A DNA stretch of 64,000 nucleotides from Ensifer adhaerens (GCF_001270265.1 NZ_LGAP01000012.1:118018-182017), one strand, 5' to 3'. Positions 46,292 through 55,353 are shown, counted from the stretch's first letter. Notes: generated from the sequence alone by a model not told the origin. Numbers and translations are program-made.

Positions 46292-47104
46292 CTATTGTTG
46301 ACCGGCCAGCGCCTTCTTCTCAGCTTCTGCCTCCAGCGGCGCGCCGGCACCGATCGATGTCAGATAGGCATCGACGGTTTCAACCGACGAGGTCGGCGCA
46401 AAACCTTCGCCGCTTTCCGGCATCACGATAGCCAGTTGCGTCTGCCAGCCTCCGGCGTTCCGGCAAGCCACCGACACGAAATCCGGTTGATCCGGCCGCT
46501 TCATTTCATATTCGCGGCAAATCTGCTGTCCGCCCGCCTGGAACGTCGACACCAACCGAACCTTGGCCTCTCCCTCGCCGATCGCGATTTCCTCGCCCGA
46601 GGCGCGCTGGTCGAGAATACCCGACACGATCGGGTCGACCAGCCCTGCGACCTGCGGGTTCCCGACATCCGCCTGGCCCGCCCCGCCAACCAAATACCCT
46701 CCGACGCCACCGACGACGATAAGAAGCGAGGCAGCAAGCGCCATCATCAGCTGCGACGGGCGACGCGGCGACTGAGCCGCAGGCTCGGGGCGGCGAAAGG
46801 CGACAACATTATCCGCGCTGGCACTGTCATCGGCCTCGGCAACCGTCTGGCTGTCGCCGCGTCGCGCTGCCGCACCGGCGGCCATCGCGCGGACTTTCTC
46901 TACCAGTTGGTCCGGAACCGGCTCGTCTATTAGTGGCTTCAGGGCCTCGCTCGAGGCAGCCCGCGTTTCCATGAACATGGCAACGCGCGCCATCAGCTCG
47001 TCGTCCGTCTCAAGCGCCGCCTCGACGAGGCGCGTCGTCTCGTCATCGAGTTCGCCGTCGGCAAACGCCATCAGGATTTCGTCGGTGAATACCATGTCGC
47101 TCAT
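46292..47104 (-). CDS. Membrane anti-sigma factor (non-zinc type)
   Basis: The 270-residue protein begins with the anti-sigma-like helix FTDEILMAFADGELDDE, lacks the HxxxCxxC zinc motif, has one membrane helix at about 118-140 and a C-terminal extracytoplasmic domain of about 130 residues. Its start overlaps the stop of the ECF sigma gene as ATGA, the standard sigma/anti-sigma arrangement. It should hold the sigma factor at the membrane until an envelope signal is received. The signal is unknown. Confidence 0.82.
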   Translation of the reverse strand: MSDMVFTDEILMAFADGELDDETTRLVEAALETDDELMARVAMFMETRAASSEALKPLIDEPVPDQLVEKVRAMAAGAAARRGDSQTVAEADDSASADNVVAFRRPEPAAQSPRRPSQLMMALAASLLIVVGGVGGYLVGGAGQADVGNPQVAGLVDPIVSGILDQRASGEEIAIGEGEAKVRLVSTFQAGGQQICREYEMKRPDQPDFVSVACRNAGGWQTQLAIVMPESGEGFAPTSSVETVDAYLTSIGAGAPLEAEAEKKALAGQQ

Positions 47105-47643
47105 CTCGCCCCGCCTCTCATATCCGGTGAACGCGCGGCCGCCGGCTCTATTCCAGCCGCCTCAGCAAGATTCTTGCGGGCGCGCGCAAGCCTGCTCATC
47201 ACCGTGCCGATCGGAATGCCGAGTACATCGGCCGCCTCCTTGTAGGAAAGATCCTCCACGCATGTCAGCAGCAACACCTCGCGCTGTTCAAGCACGAGAT
47301 CGTCGATAGCGGCGGCAACACTCTTCAGCGTCATGCGCGCCTCGGAGCCCGCCTCGCCGGACGGAACGGCAAGCTCGGGCTGCGCTTCGATCTCCTCGGT
47401 CGGACCTGCCGTCTTCTGGCGGCGAAGCTGGTCTATCCAAAGGTTGCGCAAAATGCGGAACATCCAGGCGTCGAAACGCGTACCCGCCTCGAACCGCTCC
47501 GAACCCGTAAGCGCCTTTTCGCAAGCCGCCTGCACGAGGTCGTCGGCAAGATCGCGGGAGCGGCAAAGCGAGATGGCAAAGCGGCGCAGGTTCGGCAAAA
47601 AGGCGACGAGGCGCTCGCCGAAGGCGATGTCCGGATCGGTCAT
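47101..47643 (-). CDS. ECF-type RNA polymerase sigma factor
   Basis: The 180-residue protein has sigma region 2 (LRRFAISLCRSRDLADDLVQAACEKAL, FDAWMFRILRNLWIDQLRR) and region 4 (LEQREVLLLTCVEDLSYKEAADVLGIPIGTVMSRLARARKNL). The start at 47643 has GGAAGGAAGGTGAA; the frame continues upstream into the divergent promoter region and protease gene but is not genuine there. It is coupled to the anti-sigma gene. Its targets are unknown; the divergent protease gene is a candidate. Confidence 0.93.
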   Translation of the reverse strand: MTDPDIAFGERLVAFLPNLRRFAISLCRSRDLADDLVQAACEKALTGSERFEAGTRFDAWMFRILRNLWIDQLRRQKTAGPTEEIEAQPELAVPSGEAGSEARMTLKSVAAAIDDLVLEQREVLLLTCVEDLSYKEAADVLGIPIGTVMSRLARARKNLAEAAGIEPAAARSPDMRGGAR

Positions 47644-47801
47644 TTCACCTTCCTTCCGGCGCTTCGGCGTGCACGCGGGGGAATAATTTGTCCATTCATC
47701 CGTTGAGCGATATGTGAAGCACACGCAAAAGTCACCACCGCTGAGCCTGCCTTTCACGGTAAGCTGACCCCACTCAGCGCGGTTGGGACAAGGAGACAGC
47801 C

Positions 47802-49211
47802 TTGAAGAAACGCCTGCTTCGATTGACCGCCGCATCGATCTGCGGCCTGGCTGTCGCCAATGGCGACCTCGTGCCAGCCGGCATGGTTGGCTCCACGACC
47901 ACCGCTCTCTTTGCCTTCGTCGCACCAGCCCATGCCGACGATGACGATGGCACCGGTGATGATGACGACGGAGGTGGCGGCGGCAGTTCGTCTTCGGGCC
48001 GCTCGTCCGATCGAGGCTCCGGCAGCGTCTGGCGCGGTGGCGGCAATTTGCTCGACCTCTTCCGAGGCGCGCCGGAAAAACGAACTGCCCGACGCCCTCC
48101 ACCTGTCCGCAAACCGACGCATGTACCGGGCGAAATCATCGCGCTTGGGCTCGACGACGCGGCGATCCAGCGCCTCGGCGAAAGAGGCTTTACGACGCGG
48201 GCGCGTCAGTCTGTTGGGCTTACCGGCTCGCAGATCGTCAAGCTTTCGATACCGGCGGGGATGACGCTCGAGGCCGCACGCCAGGAGGTGGCGGCTGCCT
48301 CGCCGGGCGCCGTTGCCGATCTCAACCATTACTTCGAGCCGAACGAAGGTGCCACTCAGCCGACGCCGTGCGGCGAAGGACGTTGCGCGCTCGTGCGCAC
48401 GGCCATCGGCTGGCCGGAGCCCGATGCCGGGAAAGCCTGCACCGCAGCCGGCCCGATCGGGCTGATCGACACCGCGATCAATCCCGCTCATCCAGCACTT
48501 CAAGGAGTCGATCTCGACATCGTCCGTCTGGCGGCCAACGAAGCGCCGGAGTCCGGACGTCAGCACGGCACCGCCGTTGCAGCGCTCATCGTCGGCCGCC
48601 AGGACAGCCGCGCGCCGGGCCTGCTGCGCGGTGCGCGATTGATCGCAGTTGACGCCTTCCAAAAGACAAGGGGCGATGCGGAGGTCGCCGAGACCTACGA
48701 TCTGGTCAGGGCGATCGATCTTCTGGCGTCCCGCGGGGTGACGGTGATCAACATGAGCCTCTCCGGCCCGCATAACCAGTTGCTTGAAAAGACCGTCGGA
48801 CTGGTCGCGGAACGTGACATCCTGCAGGTGGCGGCCGCCGGCAATGACGGCCCCAGGGCAAAGCCCGTCTATCCCGCCGCCTACCCGGCGCTGATTGCCG
48901 TCACCGCCGTCGACCGAAACTTCCGCCCCTATCGCCGCGCGGCCCAGGGCGATCACATCGACGTTGCCGCCCTCGGCACCGGCGTCTGGACCGCCGCCTC
49001 AGTCGACGGCGGCCGGCCGCGCACGGGCACATCGTTTGCCGCCCCGTTCGTCACGGCAGCCGTTGCCATTCTGAGGGCATCGAACCCTTCGCTTTCGGCC
49101 GACGAGATCGGCAAGCTCGTGGCGCAAACGACTGAGGATGTCGGCGCGCCCGGCAAGGACCCGGTTTTCGGCTGGGGTATCTTGACCGCTCGCGAACTCG
49201 GCCGCCAGTAA
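47802..49211 (+). CDS. Secreted S8-family (subtilisin-like) serine protease
   Basis: The 469-residue protein has a long signal-like N-terminus ending near VAPAHA, an Asp/Gly/Ser-rich low-complexity linker (about 46-75), a domain resembling an inhibitor I9-like propeptide (about 105-180), and a subtilase domain. The catalytic Asp is in IGLIDTAINPAHP, the His in RQHGTAVAALIVG, the oxyanion Asn in AAAGNDGP and the Ser in GTSFAAPFVTAAV. It is divergent from the ECF sigma/anti-sigma genes with 158 bases between. It is predicted to be periplasmic or extracellular; no autotransporter domain is present. Confidence 0.88.
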   Translation: MKKRLLRLTAASICGLAVANGDLVPAGMVGSTTTALFAFVAPAHADDDDGTGDDDDGGGGGSSSSGRSSDRGSGSVWRGGGNLLDLFRGAPEKRTARRPPPVRKPTHVPGEIIALGLDDAAIQRLGERGFTTRARQSVGLTGSQIVKLSIPAGMTLEAARQEVAAASPGAVADLNHYFEPNEGATQPTPCGEGRCALVRTAIGWPEPDAGKACTAAGPIGLIDTAINPAHPALQGVDLDIVRLAANEAPESGRQHGTAVAALIVGRQDSRAPGLLRGARLIAVDAFQKTRGDAEVAETYDLVRAIDLLASRGVTVINMSLSGPHNQLLEKTVGLVAERDILQVAAAGNDGPRAKPVYPAAYPALIAVTAVDRNFRPYRRAAQGDHIDVAALGTGVWTAASVDGGRPRTGTSFAAPFVTAAVAILRASNPSLSADEIGKLVAQTTEDVGAPGKDPVFGWGILTARELGRQ

Positions 49212-49280
49212 CCGCCGGGCCTTTTCGACGCCCGCGCACCGAACACGATAAACGCCTGGTCGCTTGTCGCACGGCACATT

Positions 49281-49337
49281 GAAAAAAGCTCCGGCGGAAA
49301 GAAGGTGTCGACTAACGCACCTCCTTTCCGCCGGAGC
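49281..49337 (-). terminator. Terminator of the glycerate kinase gene
   Basis: A 14-bp perfect outer stem (49288-49301 with 49324-49337) and an inner 5-bp stem (49303-49307 with 49318-49322) are followed on the minus strand by TTTTTT (complement of 49282-49287). It starts about 19 bases past the garK stop. Confidence 0.88.
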
Positions 49338-49355
49338 CGTCAGGCCAGGCTTTCG

Positions 49356-50528
49356 TCAGGCGGCAAGACCCCGCTCGGTGAGCAGCATGCCGACCCGCAC
49401 CATGCGAACGGCATCTTCCGCGGCGCGCACCAGCAGTTTCGGCGCGGCGCTGATGGCATCGTCAAGGCTGCAAGGCGCCTTCAGGATCGAGGCGAAGGCA
49501 TCGATGCCATGCTCGAAGTTCAAGGTGACGCCTTTGCCGATCGTGCCGGCCAAGGCGATCACTGGACGCCCTGCCTCCTTGGCGCGATGGCCGACCTCGG
49601 CCGGCACCTTGCCGAAGGGCGTCTGGCCATCGAGGCTGCCTTCCGCCGTAATGACCAGATCGGCCCTGGCGATCATGCTGTCGAGATCGAGATACTGCAT
49701 GACGATGTCGTAGCGCGGGTGCAGCTTGCCGCCGAGCAGGCCGAGGACGGCGGCACCCAGCCCACCCGAGGCGCCGGCGCCCGGCGCGCTACCGACGTCG
49801 ATGCCGGTCGCTCGGTGGATCGCCTCGGCATAGGTCTCCATGGCATGGGCCAGCAGTTCAACCTGCTCGGGCGTTGCGCCCTTCTGCGGGCCAAAGACCC
49901 GGGCAACGCCGCGTTCGCCGAGAAGGACGTTGTGCCAGTTGACGGCCGCATCGATGCGAACGTCGGCCAGGCGCGGATCGCGGGACGAGAGATCGATGCG
50001 AGCCAATTGGCCGAGCGCGCCGCCGCCGGGCGGCAGCGGCCGGCCGTCCTTATCGAGCAGCGCGATACCCAGCGCCTGCGCCATGCCGGCGCCGCCGTCA
50101 TTGATACCGCTGTCGCCGCAGCCGAGCAGGATGCGGCGCGCGCCGGCGTCGAGTGCTGCCCGGACCAGTTCGCCGACGCCGTAGCTTGTGGTGATGCGGG
50201 GGTTGCGCCGATCGCGTGGCACCAGCCTGAGGCCGGCGGCGGCCGCCATTTCGATGATGGCGACCGGCTCATCCTGACCACCGAGAAATCCGAAATGCGA
50301 CAGGACCGGTAAGCCGAGCGGCCCGGTCACGACGCATTCATGCAGGGTGCCGCCGGTGACTGCGACCAGAGCCTTGGTGAAGCCTTCGCCGCCATCGACC
50401 ATGGGCACTTTCAGAACCTTTGCCTGCGGGCAAGCGCGCAGCACGCCCTTCTCGATGCAATCGGCCGCTTCTTCCGCCGACAGACTTTCCTTGAAACCAG
50501 ACGGTGCAACCAGAATGGTCAGTGTCAT
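49356..50528 (-). CDS. garK: Glycerate kinase (GarK/GlxK type)
   Basis: The 390-residue protein matches the GarK fold: VAPSGFKESLSAEEAADCI at the start, VPMVDGGEGFTKAL, LLGCGDSGINDGGAGMAQALG and GAGASGGLGAAVLGLLGG. It phosphorylates D-glycerate (usually to 2-phosphoglycerate), joining glyoxylate or tartrate breakdown to glycolysis. AGGAGACTG precedes the ATG. Strong terminators lie on both sides, so it is transcribed alone from the gap 50529-50632. Confidence 0.93.
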   Translation of the reverse strand: MTLTILVAPSGFKESLSAEEAADCIEKGVLRACPQAKVLKVPMVDGGEGFTKALVAVTGGTLHECVVTGPLGLPVLSHFGFLGGQDEPVAIIEMAAAAGLRLVPRDRRNPRITTSYGVGELVRAALDAGARRILLGCGDSGINDGGAGMAQALGIALLDKDGRPLPPGGGALGQLARIDLSSRDPRLADVRIDAAVNWHNVLLGERGVARVFGPQKGATPEQVELLAHAMETYAEAIHRATGIDVGSAPGAGASGGLGAAVLGLLGGKLHPRYDIVMQYLDLDSMIARADLVITAEGSLDGQTPFGKVPAEVGHRAKEAGRPVIALAGTIGKGVTLNFEHGIDAFASILKAPCSLDDAISAAPKLLVRAAEDAVRMVRVGMLLTERGLAA

Positions 50529-50632
50529 GTGACAGTCTCCTAACGCTTTTGTGACAATGCGGATGCAAGGGAGAAACGGTCGCTCAGAGACTTTATTCCG
50601 CCGGATGCCAAACTATTTCACCGTCGATGCAG

Positions 50633-50668
50633 AAAAAACGAAAGGCCGGAGCTGATGGGCTCCGACCT
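50633..50668 (-). terminator. Terminator of the DASS transporter gene
   Basis: A 10-bp stem with one G-U pair (50643-50652 with 50659-50668) and a 6-base loop is followed on the minus strand by TTTCG and TTTTTT. It lies 30 bases after the transporter stop and separates it from garK. Confidence 0.82.
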
Positions 50669-50698
50669 CGCAAAGACATGTATTTTCCGATATTTACA

Positions 50699-52174
50699 TC
50701 AATCGCCAAGTCCCATCAGCGGCCAGATGAAGACGGCAACAAGCGTCAGGATCCCGATGAAAGGAATAAGCAGCATCGCGGCGAGACGCATCAGGTCCGA
50801 GGGCGTGAAGGCGGGCGGTTCCATGCCGCCGAACAGTGCCACCGGCTTGGCCGAAACCATCAACGTCTGGCAAAAACCGCTACCCAAGGTGGCAGCCATG
50901 ATGAGAACGGCCGGATCGGCGCCGAGCCCTGCAAGCGGCAGGGCGAGCGCCGGGATCAGCACCGTTGCCCGCGCCGTCCGGGAGGCGACGACTATGTGCG
51001 CTGATGTGGCTAGGATCACCGTGAACAAGATCACCAGCCATGCCGGCGGCTTGCCGACGAGGCTGAGCAGGCCGATGGCACGGTCGGCGAGCAGGGCGGC
51101 CGTGCCGGTACTCATCAGCGCCTCACCGATGACGAGTGTGCCGGCGAGAAACAAGAGCAGGTTCCACTCGACGGTCTTCAGCGCTTTGCCAAAGGGCAAC
51201 CCCGAGACCTTCTTCGAGGCCATGACCAGAGCGCCGATCAAGGCAACGAAGGGCAAGGCAATGCCATGAAGACCTGACGTCGCAAGCGCCAGAACGATGA
51301 GCGCCGTCACCGCCAGCAACGTGCGCTCCTGCGCAAGAAGAGGCTGTCTTTCAACCGGCGAGCCTGGCTCGAAAACGGCGGCGCGATCCTGCGCCCCGAG
51401 AAAGAACCGCAGGATGAGGCCGCAGGCGATCAGGCTTGTGACCAATCCGAACGGTGCCGAAAGCAGCGCCCAGTCGAGGAAATCGGGCGCGTGGCCGCCG
51501 TTGCGGCGGATGAAATCGACCGCCACCATATGTGCGCCGGCGCCGGTCATCGAGGCGGCGGCCGAAAGCAGGATCACCGTTGGGAAAAGCAAGGCAAGCG
51601 CCCGTGTCACGCCCGGCCGGCCGATGGCGGCCGTCAACCCCAGAAAGACCGGCATGAAGATTGCCGCCCGCGCGGATGTGGAGGGGATGATGAAGGCGGT
51701 CGCAAAGATCGTCAGAGTCAACGCCCAGAAAAGGCTGCTGACGCGCTCGAACGGCGCCAGCAGCCGGAAGGTGAGACGCTCCACCAGCCCGGATGCCTGC
51801 AGCACCGAGGCAATGATGAAGGCGGCGATCATCAGCCAGACGATATCGTTGCCGAGCGCAGCGAATACAGCCTCTTCGCTGACTGTGCCCGTGGCGCCGA
51901 GGGCCAGTGCTCCGGCAAGCGCCACCGGCGTTTCCGGAAGGTCGAAGATCGTCCAGCAGACAAGCGCTGTCGCAAACACCATCAGTGCCAGGCGCATCGG
52001 CGTGGTCAGCCCATCGGCTGCAAGAAAGATTAGGATCGCCGCGAAGACGAGCAACATCGACCCGGTCAAAAGCCGGACCTGATGGACCGGCATCTGACCG
52101 CCGAAATCGCCCGCTTCGTTTGCGGAGATGACGATGTCCCTCCCCGATGCAATTGCTCGAACGCTGCTCGTCAT
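50699..52174 (-). CDS. DASS/SLC13-type anion transporter
   Basis: The 491-residue membrane protein has about twelve hydrophobic segments. Two repeats carry the family pattern, with IIPSTSARAAIFMPVFLGL and VASRTARATVLIPALALPL as the sodium and substrate clamps (S-T-S-A and R-T-A-R instead of the common SNT). It belongs to the divalent anion:sodium symporter group that moves dicarboxylates, citrate or sulfate. Neighbouring garK suggests a hydroxy-acid such as tartrate or tartronate, but the two genes have separate terminators. AAAGGACTGG precedes the ATG; MPVHQ, 27 codons on, is an alternative start. Confidence 0.82.
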   Translation of the reverse strand: MTSSVRAIASGRDIVISANEAGDFGGQMPVHQVRLLTGSMLLVFAAILIFLAADGLTTPMRLALMVFATALVCWTIFDLPETPVALAGALALGATGTVSEEAVFAALGNDIVWLMIAAFIIASVLQASGLVERLTFRLLAPFERVSSLFWALTLTIFATAFIIPSTSARAAIFMPVFLGLTAAIGRPGVTRALALLFPTVILLSAAASMTGAGAHMVAVDFIRRNGGHAPDFLDWALLSAPFGLVTSLIACGLILRFFLGAQDRAAVFEPGSPVERQPLLAQERTLLAVTALIVLALATSGLHGIALPFVALIGALVMASKKVSGLPFGKALKTVEWNLLLFLAGTLVIGEALMSTGTAALLADRAIGLLSLVGKPPAWLVILFTVILATSAHIVVASRTARATVLIPALALPLAGLGADPAVLIMAATLGSGFCQTLMVSAKPVALFGGMEPPAFTPSDLMRLAAMLLIPFIGILTLVAVFIWPLMGLGD

Positions 52175-52372
52175 GACCCAGTCCTTTGCTTCTTCTCGAC
52201 CGGTTCGCCGCCAATGTCGCCGGCGTCATCCAGTCGTTCTGTTTTCTCGATGGGGGCATAACGGCAACCGTCGCGGTTTATTCCCGACGACGGTTCGAAA
52301 GCGCCGAATTTGCCGACACCGGTCGCCCGTGATCGCGGCCCGAAAAAGGCTGCGGCTGGCAATGCGCAAAGC

Positions 52373-52386
52373 TTGAGCCATATCAA
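52373..52386. promoter_or_regulatory. FNR/FixK-type box
   Basis: TTGAGCCATATCAA fits TTGA-N6-TCAA, the symmetrical FNR/FixK consensus. Its centre lies about 69 bases upstream of the ATG of the FMN split-barrel gene, allowing a class II position with the start of transcription near 52421. The low-oxygen control is inferred. The rest of the gap 52175-52448 shows no gene. Confidence 0.7.
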
Positions 52387-52448
52387 GGCAGAGGCTGATC
52401 AAAACTGCGACGGTGCTCGTCGAGTTCATCGTTGAGAGGAACGGGATC

Positions 52449-52913
52449 ATGTTGGTCAGGGAAATGACGCGGCCGGAATGCATCACCCTCGTCTCCGCGA
52501 GCCATATCGGCCGGCTTGCCTGCGCCAGAGACGGCCAGCCCTATATCGTCCCCATTCAATACGCCTTTGCCACCAACCGGCTGTACGGTTTTTCGATGCC
52601 CGGACAAAAGATCGACTGGATGCGCGAGAACGCCAAAGTCTGTGTTCAGGTCGACGAATTCGCCGACAGGGAAAGCTGGAAAAGCGTCGTCATCTACGGC
52701 AGCTACAGGGAGCTGCCCGACACAAGCCAGACGCATCATGAGCGCCTTCAGGCGTGGTCGCTTCTGGAGAAGCGGATCAACTGGTGGGAGCCGGGCGGCC
52801 TGAAGCCAGCGGAGCAGAGCATTGCCGGTTCCTCACCTCATCTTTTCTATGCGATCGAGATCGATGAGATGACCGGCCGCGCGGCGGGCCCGGAACCTGC
52901 AGCAACCTCGTAG
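52449..52913 (+). CDS. Pyridoxamine 5-phosphate oxidase-like FMN-binding split-barrel protein
   Basis: The 154-residue protein has the split-barrel pattern of the PNPOx-like family (IGRLACARDGQPYIVPIQYAF, FSMPGQKIDWMRENAKVCVQVDEF, SWKSVVIYGSYRELPD). It probably binds FMN or F420-like cofactor; it is not the biosynthetic PdxH. GAGAGGAACGGG precedes the chosen ATG, 12 codons inside the longest frame. A FixK-type box upstream suggests induction at low oxygen, as for several split-barrel and nitroreductase-like genes in rhizobia. Function is otherwise unknown. Confidence 0.85.
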   Translation: MLVREMTRPECITLVSASHIGRLACARDGQPYIVPIQYAFATNRLYGFSMPGQKIDWMRENAKVCVQVDEFADRESWKSVVIYGSYRELPDTSQTHHERLQAWSLLEKRINWWEPGGLKPAEQSIAGSSPHLFYAIEIDEMTGRAAGPEPAATS

Positions 52914-52939
52914 TGATGCGTTTGGAACCATGGCGAAAG

Positions 52940-52974
52940 GCCGGCTCGCCATGGAGCGGGTGGCGGGAGCCGGC
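52940..52974. terminator. Possible bidirectional terminator
   Basis: GCCGGCTC (52940-52947) pairs with GAGCCGGC (52967-52974), with AAAG before and TTTG after. It lies between the converging split-barrel and Gfo/Idh/MocA genes. The loop is long (19 bases), so this is tentative. Confidence 0.4.
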
Positions 52975-53009
52975 TTTGCCGCTCTCCCACCGATCTCCGG
53001 CGTGCCCTG

Positions 53010-54254
53010 TTACGCGCCCTTGCGTGCGACGACGGGCACGTAATGTTCGAGTTCCGGTGCCGGGAACTGCAAGGTGGCGTTGATCTCGGCCGAGCGATAG
53101 AGCGCCATCAGCATTTCGACCACGGCAAGGCCGTCCTCGAAGGTTTCGAGCGGCTTTTGCCCCTTGCGGAAGCACTCGACCATGTGGCGGTTCTCGTCGG
53201 TATAGCCGTAGACACCCGCTTCGTCCTCGAGCACCGGCATCAGCCCTTGCTCGGCATTCTGCTTTTCGACCAGGTCCTCGCCTTCCGAACCCGTGACTTC
53301 GCGGGACATGAAGATCTTGAGGCCCGTGCTCAGCGAATTGTATTCGAGCGCATATTCCGGGCCGAGCAATTCGAGCTGGATGCGCAGGCCGGCGCCGACA
53401 TAGGCCCAGGAGGTGGTCGCCTCGATCATCAGTTCGTTGCCGTCCTGATCCTCGAGCGTCACCGTCGCGCGCGCAAAATCCTCCGAAGGGCGGTTGCGAT
53501 AGTCCACGTCATTGCCGAAGCGCTTGCGCAACTGTTCGGCATAGTTGGGACGCGTCCATTTCAGGTTGGCGACGGTGCCGTTGACGGCCTTGATCTTCAG
53601 TGAATTGCGCGGCGCGCCGGGCGCGGTCAGCAGGTAGCGCGCCACCTCGACGCTATGGCACATCATGTCGGAGAGAACGCCGCCGCCCTGCTTGTCGCCC
53701 TGCCAGAACCAGGGCTCGTGCGGGCCGGAATGCTCCTCCGCCGCGCGTGCGAGATAGGGCCTGCCGGTGGTGGAGACGGCACGGCGCCAGATGATTTCCT
53801 TGCCGCGCAGGACGGGGGTGCAGAACACCTGGTTTTCGAGATAGCCGTGGTTGAGACCGGCGTCCTCGGCCAGCGTCAGCATCTCGCGGGCTTCCGCCAC
53901 TGTGCGCGCCAAGGGCTTTTCGCAGGCGACCGCGAACACCTTGCTGCGGCCGGCCTTGATCGCCCCGTGCAGCGAGCGCATGACGTCGAGGCGCGTATAG
54001 TTCGGCGACAGGATCCAGATCGCGTCGACGTCATCGGCCGACAGCAGCGCTTCCAGGCTCTCATGCGTGCGGCAGGAGCCGAGCCCGAGCGCTTCCACTT
54101 CGCCCGCAAACTTCTCGCGGTTTTCCGCCTTGCGGCTGAAGACGCCAGTCACCTCGACGTTGCGAACACCGATCATCGACTTCAGGTGGAAATGGGCGAT
54201 GAAGCCGGTTCCAACGAATCCGACGCGCAGCGTCTGCTTCGGTAGCTGTGTCAT
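53010..54254 (-). CDS. Gfo/Idh/MocA-family oxidoreductase
   Basis: The 414-residue protein has an N-terminal Rossmann fold (VGFVGTGFIAHFH) and the family motif CEKPLA. The C-terminal domain has the active-site region GGVLSDMMCHSVEVARYLL. It uses NAD(P) to oxidise or reduce a sugar or cyclitol. GGGAGAAGAG precedes the start at 54254. It is the last gene in the direction of a LacI / sugar ABC operon, so it probably acts first on the imported sugar. The sugar is unidentified. Confidence 0.88.
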   Translation of the reverse strand: MTQLPKQTLRVGFVGTGFIAHFHLKSMIGVRNVEVTGVFSRKAENREKFAGEVEALGLGSCRTHESLEALLSADDVDAIWILSPNYTRLDVMRSLHGAIKAGRSKVFAVACEKPLARTVAEAREMLTLAEDAGLNHGYLENQVFCTPVLRGKEIIWRRAVSTTGRPYLARAAEEHSGPHEPWFWQGDKQGGGVLSDMMCHSVEVARYLLTAPGAPRNSLKIKAVNGTVANLKWTRPNYAEQLRKRFGNDVDYRNRPSEDFARATVTLEDQDGNELMIEATTSWAYVGAGLRIQLELLGPEYALEYNSLSTGLKIFMSREVTGSEGEDLVEKQNAEQGLMPVLEDEAGVYGYTDENRHMVECFRKGQKPLETFEDGLAVVEMLMALYRSAEINATLQFPAPELEHYVPVVARKGA

Positions 54255-54279
54255 ACTCTTCTCCCAGGTTTTTCGGCTG

Positions 54280-54327
54280 GAGCATGATGCCGAAAAGTGT
54301 AAGCGGTTTTCGGTCGACATCATGCTC
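54280..54327. repeat. Rhizobial palindromic repeat inside the sugar operon
   Basis: Arms GAGCATGATG (54280-54289) and CATCATGCTC (54318-54327) enclose an inner near-palindrome CCGAAAA / TTTTCGG. This 48-base element is of a kind found in many copies between genes in Rhizobium and Sinorhizobium. It sits exactly between the lacI-type stop and the Gfo/Idh/MocA start and could fold as a hairpin in the message. Confidence 0.8.
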
Positions 54328-54330
54328 GAC

Positions 54331-55353
54331 TTATGAGTGGCGTGGCGAGGCGGTGCTGGCCCGGATACTCAACGCCGTCGGCAGCACGATGGGCGCGGCA
54401 AGGGCCACCTCCTCGCCGGAAAGGATGCGCAGCAACAGCGACATCGCGGTTCGGCCGATATCGGCGCGCGGTTGGTTGACTGTCGTCAGCGGCGGATAGA
54501 AAGCCTTGCTCAGATAGAGATCGTCGAAACCGATGACGGAAACGTCGCCCGGCACGTCACGACCGAGGCGGCGCAACTCGTGAATAGCGCCGTAGGCCAT
54601 TTCGTCGTTCGCGGCAAAAAGCGCGGTCGGCGGTTCGGGCAGGGCAAACAACTCGCCGCAGCAGAGCTGGCCGGTTTCAAGCAGGTAGTCGCCACGGACC
54701 TCGTAGCCGTCCGGGATCGCAAGGCCGGCATCGTGCATGGCGGCGCGATAACCGTCTCGACGGTGAACGGCCATGACCTCGGGCAGCGGCCCGGTGATAT
54801 GGGCGATCTTGCGGTGGCCAAGCGCGATCAGATGCTCGACTGCGGTCTTCGCGGCAGCAAGGTTGTCGACCTGCACATGCGGCAGCCCCGCGGCCTCGAT
54901 CATTTCCAGTGCGACGACAACGGGCAGATGTGACAGGTCGACGCCGCCATCATGCCCCGCAGGCGGCAGCTTGCCGGTCATCAGGATCATGCCGTCGGCA
55001 TGGCCGTCGCGCAGCATATTGAAATATTCCGTCTCGCGATCCGGATCATTCTCCGTGTTGCCCATCAGAACGGAATAGCCGGCCTCGCGTGCCGTCGCTT
55101 CGACACCCTTGAGAATGTCGAGATAGAACGGGTTACCGACGTCACGCACCACCAGCAGCACCGACATCGACTTGCGGGTGCGCAGATTGCGAGCGCTGAC
55201 GTTCGGCCGGTAGTTGAGTTCGCGGGCAAGGGCATGGATGCGCTGGCGCGTTTCGGCCGTCACCAGGCCGGAATCGCTCAGCGCCCGCGACACGGTTGCG
55301 ACCGAAACGCCGGCGCGCTCGGCGATATCCTTGATTTTTGGTCGCTCGCTCAT
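54331..55353 (-). CDS. LacI-family transcriptional regulator
   Basis: The 340-residue protein has the LacI helix-turn-helix (IKDIAERAGVSVATVSRALSDSG), the hinge helix (LNYRPNVSARNLRTRKS) and a periplasmic-binding-like effector domain (VRDVGNPFYLDILKGVE, LFAANDEMAYGAI, VSVIGFDDLYLS). The open frame extends 89 codons upstream into the permease gene but the true start MSERPK overlaps the permease stop as ATGA. It probably represses the operon through the site at 59937. The effector should be the imported sugar. Confidence 0.94.
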   Translation of the reverse strand: MSERPKIKDIAERAGVSVATVSRALSDSGLVTAETRQRIHALARELNYRPNVSARNLRTRKSMSVLLVVRDVGNPFYLDILKGVEATAREAGYSVLMGNTENDPDRETEYFNMLRDGHADGMILMTGKLPPAGHDGGVDLSHLPVVVALEMIEAAGLPHVQVDNLAAAKTAVEHLIALGHRKIAHITGPLPEVMAVHRRDGYRAAMHDAGLAIPDGYEVRGDYLLETGQLCCGELFALPEPPTALFAANDEMAYGAIHELRRLGRDVPGDVSVIGFDDLYLSKAFYPPLTTVNQPRADIGRTAMSLLLRILSGEEVALAAPIVLPTALSIRASTASPRHS

